Assembly (NCBI GenBank): GCA_945787595.1
Contig: CALZJV010000202.1
Location: 1 to 26,345 of the forward strand
Direction: 5' to 3'
From: an uncultured Desulfobacterales bacterium
GTDB taxonomy: Bacteria > Desulfobacterota > Desulfobacteria > Desulfobacterales > JAFDCJ01
DNA: 26,345 bases
In this document: positions 7,180 through 14,047 of the stretch, piece after piece
Layout of the letters: each line of letters starts with the position of its first letter
How positions within the stretch are numbered: position 1 is the first letter of the stretch
The notes under the pieces: model-generated
Told to the model about the DNA's origin: nothing
The model's database searches: none
The model's input: the letters and a program-made list of their open reading frames with translations, nothing else
Translations under genes and position numbers: made by a program

Positions 7180-8235
7180 ATGGATAAACGAAATTTACTT
7201 ATCGTGGATGATGAACCCAATATACTTAAAAGTTTGGAAAGAGAACTCATACCGGAAGGTTACACTATCTATACGGCCAATTCCGGTAAAGAAGGTCTTG
7301 GTCTTGTAAAAGCCCACAACATTGGTGCTATCCTTTCGGACTTCATGATGCCTGAAATGGATGGCGTCACTTTTCTGGAGTCAGTCAAACAGTATAATCC
7401 TGATGCCGCTCGAATTCTGCTGACAGGTTTTGGCAGTTTAAATAATGCCATGGATGCAGTCAATCGTTCCCATATCTTCGGTTATTTGACAAAACCATGG
7501 TCTTCAGTGATTTTAAAAGAAACCATTGCCAGTGCATTTGAATACTATCATTTGGTCAACGAAAACAAACAGTTGCATAAATTAACCGAAGAGCAGAACG
7601 GTCTGTTGAAATGCATGAATGAAGATCTTGAAGGCCTGGTCGACAAACGGACCCGGCAGCTTGAAGAGGCTGTACGAGAAGGGGTAAAAATGCTGGCCAT
7701 GGCGGCGGAGGCCAATGATGACAACACCGGAGATCACATCAGTCGGATCCAAACAATAACCAAAGAAATCTGCCCGGGGCTGGGTTTGTCGCAGGAGGAG
7801 TCCGAGCTGATAAGTTTTTTCAGTATCATGCACGATGTGGGTAAAATCCACATCCCGGATAATATCTTAAAAAAACCTGGTCCGCTTTCCGATCAGGAAT
7901 GGAAAATTATGCAAACACATACCACCGCCGGTGAAAAAATTCTAGGGAGCAAACCATTTTACAAGACCGCGCGCCAAATCGCACGCAGCCATCACGAGCG
8001 CTGGGATGGGACCGGGTACCCGGATGGTTTAAAAGGAGACTCGATTCCACTGCCGGCCAGAATCGTGACCGTGGCGGATGTTTACGATGCCCTCACCCAC
8101 GAGCGTCCTTATAGGGCGGCCTGGTCGGAGGAAGAGGCGATGGCCGAAATGAAAGCGCTTTCCGGTAGATTATTTGATCCTGAGATTTTAGAGATATTCA
8201 TTCGCAAATTTTCAAAGGAGAATGTTGATGGATAA
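7180..8235 (+). CDS. Receiver-HD-GYP response regulator (c-di-GMP phosphodiesterase, RpfG-like)
   Basis: 351 residues. Receiver 1-120 with acidic pair DD10-11, phospho-Asp54 (ILSDFMMP) and Lys105 in the TKPW motif typical of RpfG-type receivers. A coiled linker (about 125-170) is followed by an HD-GYP domain: DHISRI (His186), IMHDVGKI with the HD pair 218-219, HHERWDGTGYP (271-281) and VADVYDALTHERPYR. All signature residues are present, so c-di-GMP hydrolysis under control of phosphorylation is expected. There is no clear Shine-Dalgarno sequence at ATG 7180. The 165-base gap before it may hold a promoter, but none was identified. The stop overlaps the next gene by 8 bases. Confidence 0.93.
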   Translation: MDKRNLLIVDDEPNILKSLERELIPEGYTIYTANSGKEGLGLVKAHNIGAILSDFMMPEMDGVTFLESVKQYNPDAARILLTGFGSLNNAMDAVNRSHIFGYLTKPWSSVILKETIASAFEYYHLVNENKQLHKLTEEQNGLLKCMNEDLEGLVDKRTRQLEEAVREGVKMLAMAAEANDDNTGDHISRIQTITKEICPGLGLSQEESELISFFSIMHDVGKIHIPDNILKKPGPLSDQEWKIMQTHTTAGEKILGSKPFYKTARQIARSHHERWDGTGYPDGLKGDSIPLPARIVTVADVYDALTHERPYRAAWSEEEAMAEMKALSGRLFDPEILEIFIRKFSKENVDG

Positions 8236-9613
8236 ACAATATGAGCACGTAATTATGCTCGTTGACGACGAACAGTCTATCTTAAAGGCTCTAAATCGAC
8301 TTTTCAGAAGTAAGGGATATCGCATCTTGTCGGCGGGCAGCGGCCGTCAGGGTCTTGAAAAGCTGAAAGAGACAGAAAAGGAGGTCTCTTTAATTATTTC
8401 CGACCAGCGGATGCCGGAGATGACGGGAGCTCAGTTCCTGGAGCAGGCAAAAAATATTTTTCCGAACGCCATCCGTTTCCTGCTGACCGGCTATTCCGAC
8501 ATGGATGCCGTTGTCGATGCGGTGAACAAAGGAGAAATTCATCGCTATCTGAACAAGCCCTGGAACGATGATGATTTGCTGCTGCTGGTCCAACAGGCGC
8601 TGCAGCAATATGAATTGGTATATGAAAACCGGCGCTTGACGGAATTGACCCAAAAGCAAAATAAAGAACTGAATGCACTAAATCAGGGTCTGGAGAAAAA
8701 AGTTGAGGAAAGAACCAATGAAATAACTCAAAAGAATATGGAGCTGAACGAAATTAACGTAAAACTCGAGAAAAGCTTTATGGATGCCGTCCGGCTGCTG
8801 TCGTCATTCATTCAAAACTCTAATCAATGGCTTGGGAAATACACGAAAAATGTTGCCCAACTTTCCAGGCAGATTGCCGAAGATTTCGGTGTAGAAAATA
8901 AAGAAATAGAAACAATTGAAACTGCCGCGATGATCCATGACATCGGGCTGATTGGTCTGCCGGAGAGAGTCTGGCAAAAAGATGAAAAAGAAATGACTGA
9001 AGAAGAGTTTAGCGCTTACAGCCATCATCCGGTTATTGCTTCAGTCTGCCTGGAAACGGTAGAGCGTTTGAACGAGATCGGAACAATTATTTTTCATCAT
9101 CATGAGCACTTCGACGGCGGGGGGTTTCCGGCCGGCCTTCAGGGGGGCGACATTCCGCTGGGGGCACGTATTATCGGCCCGATTGGGGATTATTTCAGGA
9201 GCATGGGTTCCTGGCCGAACAGCATTGCAAAAATCAATGTAAAAGCCCAAAAATTGATCGGACCAAATGCTAAAAATTTGGCCGTGACGGAAGGCCGTGA
9301 ATCTTTGATTCGTGAAATCAAAAAGGAAGTTCTAAAGATCCGTACTGCCACGATGTATGATCCTGAGGTCATCGAGAAGTTAGTTAAGCGACTGGCCCTC
9401 TCTGGGAAAGACGGCAATAGACGTCCATTGATTTCCGTCCACTATGATGAGCTTAAGGTTGGGATGACATTGGCCGGGGAACTTCGAACCAAAGACGGCC
9501 GATTTGTTCTGGCCGGTGATACCGTACTGAACAAGAACTTGGTCGATGGTATTTTACGGCTTGCTGCCGGAAAAGCGATCGAAGAGGAAATTCAAATATT
9601 TGAGTCAGCCTAA
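8228..9613 (+). CDS. Receiver-HD-GYP-type protein with a partly degenerate active site
   Basis: 461 residues from ATG 8228. AAGGAG at 8215-8220 is 7 bases from this ATG but only 1 base from the upstream ATG 8222, so 8228 is chosen. Receiver: acidic pair 13-14, Asp59 (IISDQRMPEM), Lys110 (NKPWND). After a long coiled coil (about 130-185) comes an HD domain with MIHDIGLIG (His237, Asp238) and HHHEHFDGGGFP (290-301) in place of HHxxxDGxGYP. The first metal-ligand His of the family seems replaced (WLGKYTKNV), and VADVYDAL is replaced by PIGDYFRSM. The extra C-terminus (about 375-461) includes LKVGMTLAGELRTKDGRFVLAGD. It may be a weak phosphodiesterase or a c-di-GMP/protein-binding partner of the HD-GYP protein encoded just upstream. 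Confidence 0.87.
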   Translation: MDKQYEHVIMLVDDEQSILKALNRLFRSKGYRILSAGSGRQGLEKLKETEKEVSLIISDQRMPEMTGAQFLEQAKNIFPNAIRFLLTGYSDMDAVVDAVNKGEIHRYLNKPWNDDDLLLLVQQALQQYELVYENRRLTELTQKQNKELNALNQGLEKKVEERTNEITQKNMELNEINVKLEKSFMDAVRLLSSFIQNSNQWLGKYTKNVAQLSRQIAEDFGVENKEIETIETAAMIHDIGLIGLPERVWQKDEKEMTEEEFSAYSHHPVIASVCLETVERLNEIGTIIFHHHEHFDGGGFPAGLQGGDIPLGARIIGPIGDYFRSMGSWPNSIAKINVKAQKLIGPNAKNLAVTEGRESLIREIKKEVLKIRTATMYDPEVIEKLVKRLALSGKDGNRRPLISVHYDELKVGMTLAGELRTKDGRFVLAGDTVLNKNLVDGILRLAAGKAIEEEIQIFESA

Positions 9614-9652
9614 GGATCTGCGCATCTTCCATGACCAATCTCGTAAGAAGTG

Positions 9653-9665
9653 GCCCTTACAGGGC
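9653..9665 (+). terminator. Small hairpin after the second HD-GYP gene, possible weak terminator
   Basis: GCCCT, TAC, AGGGC forms a perfect 5-bp stem with a 3-base loop 40 bases after the stop at 9613. It is followed by ATTCATTTTA rather than a solid T run, so termination would be weak at best. Confidence 0.3.
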
Positions 9666-9684
9666 ATTCATTTTATAAGATGGT

Positions 9685-9736
9685 GCGTGAAGAATGAAAC
9701 GTGAAAAATTTCGGATTCTTCACGCATCACGTTTCA
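9685..9736. repeat. Heptamer array with inverted copies (hairpin-forming)
   Basis: On the + strand, GCGTGAA, GAATGAA, ACGTGAA run at 7-base phase (9685-9705). The opposite arm reads TTCACGC, ATCACGT, TTCACGT (9719-9739). GCGTGAAGAAT (9685-9695) pairs exactly with ATTCTTCACGC (9715-9725), and TGAAACGTGA (9695-9704) pairs with TCACGTTTCA (9727-9736). The arms are in the order A, B, A', B', so the two stems are interlaced like a pseudoknot rather than nested. Confidence 0.6.
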
Positions 9737-9798
9737 CGTAAAAATAGCGGAAGGAAGCGGTTTGCATAAATCAACAATCCAATTCTAGGATGAAACCA

Positions 9799-10662
9799 AT
9801 GGATTCAAAAACAATTCTTAGTAAAATCGACCGTATCCGAGATCTTCCGACGCTGCCCTTTATTGCCCTTGAGGTAAACAAGCTGTTGGAAGATCCGGAT
9901 GTATCCCTTTCGATGGTCAGCCAGGTCATCGAAAAAGATCCCTCAATCGCCATGAAAATTTTGAAACTAGTCAACTCTGCATTTTATGGCTGTCGATCCA
10001 GTGTTAACACCCTGTCCAAGGCAATTATGCTGCTAGGGTTTAATACCGTTCGCAATGCCATTCTCTCAGTATCTGTGATCGAAGCGTTCTCAGGAGCGGA
10101 CGACCTGGAGGGTTTCAAACAGAATGACTTTTGGAGGCATTCAGTGGGCGTGGCTGTGATCAGCAAAAAAATAGCCGAATTAACCCGTACGCAAGCCCCG
10201 GACAATTGTTTTGTCGCCGGTCTGCTGCATGACATTGGAAAAGTAATTCTAACCCAGTATTTTAAAGATTTATTCGAAAAAATATGGACGACTTCAAGAG
10301 TCGAAAATTTATCCTTTTATGCGGCTGAAAAAAAGGAAAGTCGGGTTGACCATGCCATGATCGGCAGTCATCTGGCCAAGAAATGGGCACTTCCCAAGGA
10401 TTTGGTGGATACGATTCGGTGCCACCATGTTGTCAGGGAAGGCGTAGACAACTATCAGCTGCTGGCCATCGTCCATGTAGCGGATCTTATCATCAACACC
10501 TACAATGAAGGTTTAGCTAGTACCGTTGATATTTCGGCAAGCCGCATAAATCCAGAAATGTCGGAAATTTTAAGGTCGCATATAGAAGGGGTGTCCGAAT
10601 GGTACCCGGATCTGATGCAGGAGATTGAGTCCGCCTGCAGTTTTTTCTTAGATGAAAGGTAA
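9799..10662 (+). CDS. HDOD-domain signalling protein
   Basis: 288 codons including the stop (287 residues) from ATG 9799, which has AGGA 8 bases upstream (9787-9790). ATG 9790 would add three residues but overlaps that site. The sequence LPTLPFIALEVNKLLEDPD, IEKDPSIAMKILKLVNSAFYG and AIMLLGFNTVRNAILSVSV is diagnostic of HDOD domains. A partial HD signature follows (HSVGVAVISKKIAE, LLHDIGK, then CHH near residue 213 of this start). HDOD proteins are usually non-enzymatic signalling scaffolds found beside c-di-GMP and chemotaxis-like regulators, which fits two HD-GYP genes immediately upstream. The next gene starts 5 bases after the stop and its AAAGG ribosome-binding site lies in the end of this gene, so the two are translationally coupled. 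Confidence 0.92.
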   Translation: MDSKTILSKIDRIRDLPTLPFIALEVNKLLEDPDVSLSMVSQVIEKDPSIAMKILKLVNSAFYGCRSSVNTLSKAIMLLGFNTVRNAILSVSVIEAFSGADDLEGFKQNDFWRHSVGVAVISKKIAELTRTQAPDNCFVAGLLHDIGKVILTQYFKDLFEKIWTTSRVENLSFYAAEKKESRVDHAMIGSHLAKKWALPKDLVDTIRCHHVVREGVDNYQLLAIVHVADLIINTYNEGLASTVDISASRINPEMSEILRSHIEGVSEWYPDLMQEIESACSFFLDER

Positions 10663-10667
10663 AAAAA

Positions 10668-11495
10668 ATGGATTATAGTCAGCTTTGTGTCTTATGCGTA
10701 GATGACGAGAAGAACATTCTTACGTCGTTAAAGCGCCTGTTGCGAAAAGAAGGTTACAGGCTTCTCACCGCTCCAAGTGGGCAAGAGGGCTTGAAAGTTC
10801 TCAGTGAAAACCAGGTCCATGTTGTCATATCAGATCAGCGAATGGCTGAAATGAGCGGAGTAGAATTTTTGGCCAGTGTAAGAGAAAATTACCCTGATGC
10901 AATTCGGATTATTCTAAGCGGATATACAGAGGTGGACTCCATCACAGAAGCAATTAATAAGGGACACATTTATAAATTCTTTCTTAAACCCTGGAACGAC
11001 CAAAATTTAAAACTGGAGATCAAACAGGCCTTAGACCAGTATCAGCTGATTCAGGACAATAAGCGGCTTCATGAAAAGGTTTTGATACAAAATTTGGAAC
11101 TAATAGAAATAAATGAAAATCTGGAACAGATGGTTAAAGAAAGAACAGGGGAATTGGAGATTCAGAATCAGGCCCTCGAATTGTCTCGCGCCATATTGGA
11201 CGATTTGCCGATGCCCATAATCGGAGTCAGTGCTGAAATGCTAATCGCTTTAATTAATAGACAAATACAGGCAATTTCGTCTGAAAATGGTGGAATAGAG
11301 CTGGGAGGAAGCCTTTCAGATTACTTCTCCGGTGATATGGAAAAGACAATAAATGATGTATTGGGTGATAACACTGCCCGGTCTATTAAAGATTACCCCC
11401 TTTTCGGGATAACATATGCTATCGATTTAATACCCCTTTCAGGAAGGTTTTGTGGCCAAGGAGTTATTATGGCGCTAAAGGCAAATGGCAATTAG
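10668..11495 (+). CDS. Receiver protein with coiled coil and PAS-like C-terminal region
   Basis: 275 residues. Receiver 1-125: VDDE at 11-14, VISDQRMAEM with the phospho-Asp, LSGY, and LKPWND with the conserved Lys. This receiver closely resembles those of the two HD-GYP proteins upstream. Residues about 128-170 form a coiled coil (INENLEQMVKERTGELEIQN). The C-terminal part (about 170-275: AILDDLPMPIIGVSAEMLIAL, then FSGDMEKTINDVL) looks like a small PAS-type sensor fold, but this is a weak assignment. No enzymatic or DNA-binding output is visible. It probably works by protein-protein contact with the HDOD protein encoded 5 bases upstream. Confidence 0.85.
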   Translation: MDYSQLCVLCVDDEKNILTSLKRLLRKEGYRLLTAPSGQEGLKVLSENQVHVVISDQRMAEMSGVEFLASVRENYPDAIRIILSGYTEVDSITEAINKGHIYKFFLKPWNDQNLKLEIKQALDQYQLIQDNKRLHEKVLIQNLELIEINENLEQMVKERTGELEIQNQALELSRAILDDLPMPIIGVSAEMLIALINRQIQAISSENGGIELGGSLSDYFSGDMEKTINDVLGDNTARSIKDYPLFGITYAIDLIPLSGRFCGQGVIMALKANGN

Positions 11496-11542
11496 TTTCC
11501 ATCCATAAATGGTCTTTTTGCCCAATCTCGGCGTCAATCGGC

Positions 11543-11618
11543 GCGTTTGTTTGTGCGACGTAGCCAGCTACGTCTCCGCACAAACGCTCGTAGCCAGCTA
11601 CGTCTCCGCACAAACGCT
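11543..11618. repeat. Palindromic hairpin element with an exact 30-base tandem duplication of one arm
   Basis: A perfect inner stem ACGTAGC/GCTACGT with loop CA (11558-11573) is continued by an outer stem: GCGTTTG(TTT)GTGCG-type left arm at 11543-11557 against CGCACAAACGC at 11577-11587. The block 11559-11588 is then repeated exactly at 11589-11618, so the right arm occurs twice. The element sits in the 236-base gap between two receiver genes and is followed by a kinase gene remnant. It resembles REP-like mobile palindromes in layout; no transposase is present nearby. Confidence 0.75.
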
Positions 11619-11639
11619 TGATTTCCTTGAGCTTGGACA

Positions 11640-11724
11640 AAAATCAGCCAAATTTTTATGAACATATTGATAAATGCCGCCCAGGCAATTGTCATAATTT
11701 ATGAAGTCATTAAATCAAAGAGGT
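11640..11724 (+). pseudogene. Remnant of a histidine kinase gene (N-box fragment)
   Basis: Reading in frame from 11643 gives ISQIFMNILINAAQAI, the N-box of a histidine kinase ATPase domain, followed by unrelated codons and TGA at 11722-11724. Bases 11676-11690 are identical to 6733-6747 in the N-box of the receiver-kinase gene. The rest of a kinase is not seen in this spacer. It looks like a scar of gene loss or of recombination with a kinase paralogue. Confidence 0.6.
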
Positions 11725-11731
11725 GATGTCA

Positions 11732-12460
11732 ATGGAACAATTAAAAATTGTTTGCCCTATTCTCGTCGAGAACAATGATCAAGTCGAATTACTTCAAAAG
11801 GTCTTTAATAAAATCGGTCACAATATTACATTTGTTCCCGATACAAAAGAAATTCTGGACATGAGTAAATACCATCCGGACGTCATCCTACTGGAGCCGA
11901 GTCTATTCCACTGGGAATGGTTAGAAGTGTTGATCGGTTTCACACGAGACTTTCCCGAAACTCCTGTGATTCTTTATTCAACTATGGCAACTGCTGAAAA
12001 CGGTTTCTGCCCAGTATCTAAAGATTCAAAAATATTTCTGGCAAATGATATAAAAATATTGAGCGGTAATCTCGAACGGGTTCTGACAACAAAAGTGATT
12101 CCGAAAAAAAAGGTCTTATTGGTTGATGATGATATGAATGGCCTGAAATCCTATCGACGCGTGCTGCGGAAGAATCCGTGGCATCTTTTTTTGGCCCAAA
12201 GTGGTATCGAAGCTCTGGACATTCTCCAAAAAAAGGACATAGACCTTGTGGTTACAGATATTAAGATGCCGGAAATGCACGGAGTAGAGTTGATATCAGA
12301 AATCAGAAAAGGGTCCAAAACGATACCAATAATTGTCATGTCAGCATATCCCGGTATGAAAGGCGACGACGAGTTACAGTTTCATGGAATCGCGGGGTTT
12401 ATTGAAAAGCCTGTAGATTTAGAGGTCTTGCAGAACACCATCAGCACAGTGCTTCAATAA
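11732..12460 (+). CDS. Double receiver-domain protein (degenerate N-terminal, canonical C-terminal receiver)
   Basis: 242 residues from ATG 11732, which is 6 bases after AGAGGTG (11719-11725); the GTG at 11723 and ATG 11726 overlap this site and were not chosen. Residues 1-120 have a receiver-like strand/helix pattern (KIVCPILVENNDQVELLQKV, DVILLEP, PVILYST) but lack the standard acidic pair and phospho-Asp. Residues 125-242 are a canonical receiver: VDDD131-134, Asp176 (LVVTDIKMPEM), MSAY, and Lys226 (IEKPVD). The protein has no output domain, so it probably works as a phosphate sink, a relay intermediate or a binding partner, much like a two-receiver CheY/SpoIIAA-like adaptor. It precedes the receiver-phosphatase gene and follows the kinase remnant. 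Confidence 0.87.
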   Translation: MEQLKIVCPILVENNDQVELLQKVFNKIGHNITFVPDTKEILDMSKYHPDVILLEPSLFHWEWLEVLIGFTRDFPETPVILYSTMATAENGFCPVSKDSKIFLANDIKILSGNLERVLTTKVIPKKKVLLVDDDMNGLKSYRRVLRKNPWHLFLAQSGIEALDILQKKDIDLVVTDIKMPEMHGVELISEIRKGSKTIPIIVMSAYPGMKGDDELQFHGIAGFIEKPVDLEVLQNTISTVLQ

Positions 12461-12569
12461 ACCTCAATGTTGCATCGTTAGTTTAGATACTAGTGACATA
12501 AAGAGGGCAAAAAGAATTAAGATGAACGACCTCACCTTCATGGCGCCAGGTTTGTACGGAATGGGTAGT

Positions 12570-12575
12570 AAGGAG
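12570..12575 (+). promoter_or_regulatory. Ribosome-binding site that decides the start of the receiver-phosphatase gene
   Basis: AAGGAG lies 6 bases ahead of TTG 12582, which places the start exactly at the first strand of the receiver (NYKVLLVDDD). The only ATG giving a longer protein with the same frame, at 12522, has its nearest purine-rich site (AGAGGG) about 14 bases away and would add 20 residues of no recognisable kind. Confidence 0.55.
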
Positions 12576-12581
12576 AAGTTA

Positions 12582-13721
12582 TTGAATTACAAGGTTCTTT
12601 TAGTGGATGACGACGCCCTGATATTGGCAAGCCTTAAGCGTATCTTGAGAAATCAATTTCGCATCGAGACTGCTCTGAGCGGGGATGAGGCTCTAAAAAT
12701 GATTGAGGAAAAAGGACCCTATGCTGTGGTTGTCTCCGATTTCCAAATGCCGGGTATGAATGGAATTGAATTTCTTTGCCGGATTAAAAAGACCCATCCT
12801 GATATTGTGCGAGTGATGCTGACTGGCGCCGCAGATATGCCGATGGCCATTAAAGCGGTGAATGAGGGTAATATTTTCCAAATTCATTCGAAACCTTGTG
12901 CTGAGGATACTTTATTAAAGGCAATTCAAAGCGGAATTGAAAAATATCGCAATTTTTCGGATAAACAAAGGCAGATCAAAAAAATCAGAAAGTCGCTGGC
13001 CCAGGCCGGTAAAATCCAACAAACCCTGATGCCGAAATCAGATCCGAACCTCGATGGATTCGATATCGCCGGTAAAAGTATCTCGTGCGATGAAACCAGC
13101 GGCGACTATTACGACTTTATCTATCCCGAAGAATGGCAGCAGGAAAAGATCGGAATTGTTGTGGCTGATGTAATTGGACATGGCATTTCTTCCGCATTAT
13201 TGATGACAACCGCCCGTGCGCTTTTCAGGGAACGCGTACTCAATCCGGGCTCGATCGCGTCGATAGTTTCTGATGTCAATAAACGCCTTGTGCTGGATAT
13301 CGAAGCGCTTAACCTGTTTGTCACCATGTTTTATAGTGAGATTGACCTTAAAGAAAAATGTTTCCGCTGGGTGCACGCCGGCCATGAGCCGGCTCTTCTC
13401 TACGACCCCACTCGTGACGCATTCGAATTTCTTGCTGGCGAGGGTTTACCCTTGGGGGTGATGGAGGACTGGGATTACGAGGAATCTATGATCAAAATCG
13501 ACTCGGGACAGATGATATTAATCGGAACAGATGGCATAAAAGAAGCCTGTAACTCACAAAATGTGTATTTTGGCAATGAACGGCTAATGCCTATCGTGCG
13601 TCATCATTCCCATAAGTCCGCCAAAGATATTCTAAAAGAGGTGTTTAACACCCTGGATGATTTTCGTTTCCCTGATGAAAGGAAAGACGATGAGACCCTG
13701 GTCGTAATCAAGGTTCCATAG
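12582..13721 (+). CDS. Receiver-PP2C serine phosphatase (RsbU/SpoIIE type)
   Basis: 379 residues from TTG 12582 (399 if ATG 12522 is used). Receiver 1-120: VDDD8-11, Asp53 (VVSDFQMPGM), LTGAAD, Lys104 in SKPC. A short coiled linker is followed by a PP2C/SpoIIE phosphatase domain: IQQTLMPKSDPNLDGFDIA, SGDYYDF (173-179), VADVIGHGISSALLM (metal-binding Asp195), HAGHEPALL, GTDGIKEA (315-322) and DDETLVVIKV at the end. All expected metal ligands appear present, so it should dephosphorylate an anti-anti-sigma (STAS) protein when its receiver is phosphorylated. No STAS or RsbW-like gene is in the window, so the partner must be elsewhere. It is the last gene of the + strand signalling island. Confidence 0.92.
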   Translation: MNYKVLLVDDDALILASLKRILRNQFRIETALSGDEALKMIEEKGPYAVVVSDFQMPGMNGIEFLCRIKKTHPDIVRVMLTGAADMPMAIKAVNEGNIFQIHSKPCAEDTLLKAIQSGIEKYRNFSDKQRQIKKIRKSLAQAGKIQQTLMPKSDPNLDGFDIAGKSISCDETSGDYYDFIYPEEWQQEKIGIVVADVIGHGISSALLMTTARALFRERVLNPGSIASIVSDVNKRLVLDIEALNLFVTMFYSEIDLKEKCFRWVHAGHEPALLYDPTRDAFEFLAGEGLPLGVMEDWDYEESMIKIDSGQMILIGTDGIKEACNSQNVYFGNERLMPIVRHHSHKSAKDILKEVFNTLDDFRFPDERKDDETLVVIKVP

Positions 13722-14047
13722 CGAAAAAGAAAAAGCCATCTATTACGATTGGTTCCAGGTTCAGGGTTCGAGGTTCAAAGGTTAAAACTGATGGACACTG
13801 CTTGCAATGTTGATCAAAGGCCGGATTACCCGAAATACCCCAATGGGTGAAACAGATTTTTAAGCATGATGAAAACAGAATACTCTTGATTTGAGTTGTC
13901 AGTGTGGATTTAACCCTGAACGTTGAACCCCTGGCCCAGACCAGGATCAAATCTGAGTGCCTTTTATCCAACGGTCGCATCGGTTTAAGGTCACCCAGGT
14001 GTATCAAAGCAGTCGCACCAGGGCAGGCCTGAACCGCTCAACCCATG
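13722..14047. other. 326-base region between convergent genes
   Basis: No supportable gene on either strand. It holds a heptamer array (13751-13778), a matching inverted copy (AACCCTGAAC at 13912-13921 against GTTCAGGGTT at 13759-13768) and a CCTGG-containing element shared with the kinase insert (13929-13942). No clear rho-independent terminator was found for the converging genes. Confidence 0.55.
13751..13778. repeat. Heptamer array GGTTCNN
   Basis: Four perfect-phase 7-base units: GGTTCCA, GGTTCAG, GGTTCGA, GGTTCAA, then a decayed unit. It belongs to the same general type as GGTTTCA repeats at 26324-26345. Confidence 0.75.

Noticed and set aside
11633..11650. GG-N10-GC spacing like a second sigma-54 promoter
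   Set aside because: Apart from TTGG and GC the bases do not fit the consensus, and the site lies within the kinase gene remnant.
13708..14007. 99-residue open frame on the - strand in the convergent spacer
   Set aside because: The sequence is made partly of the heptamer repeats and has no domain or ribosome-binding site; treated as non-coding.
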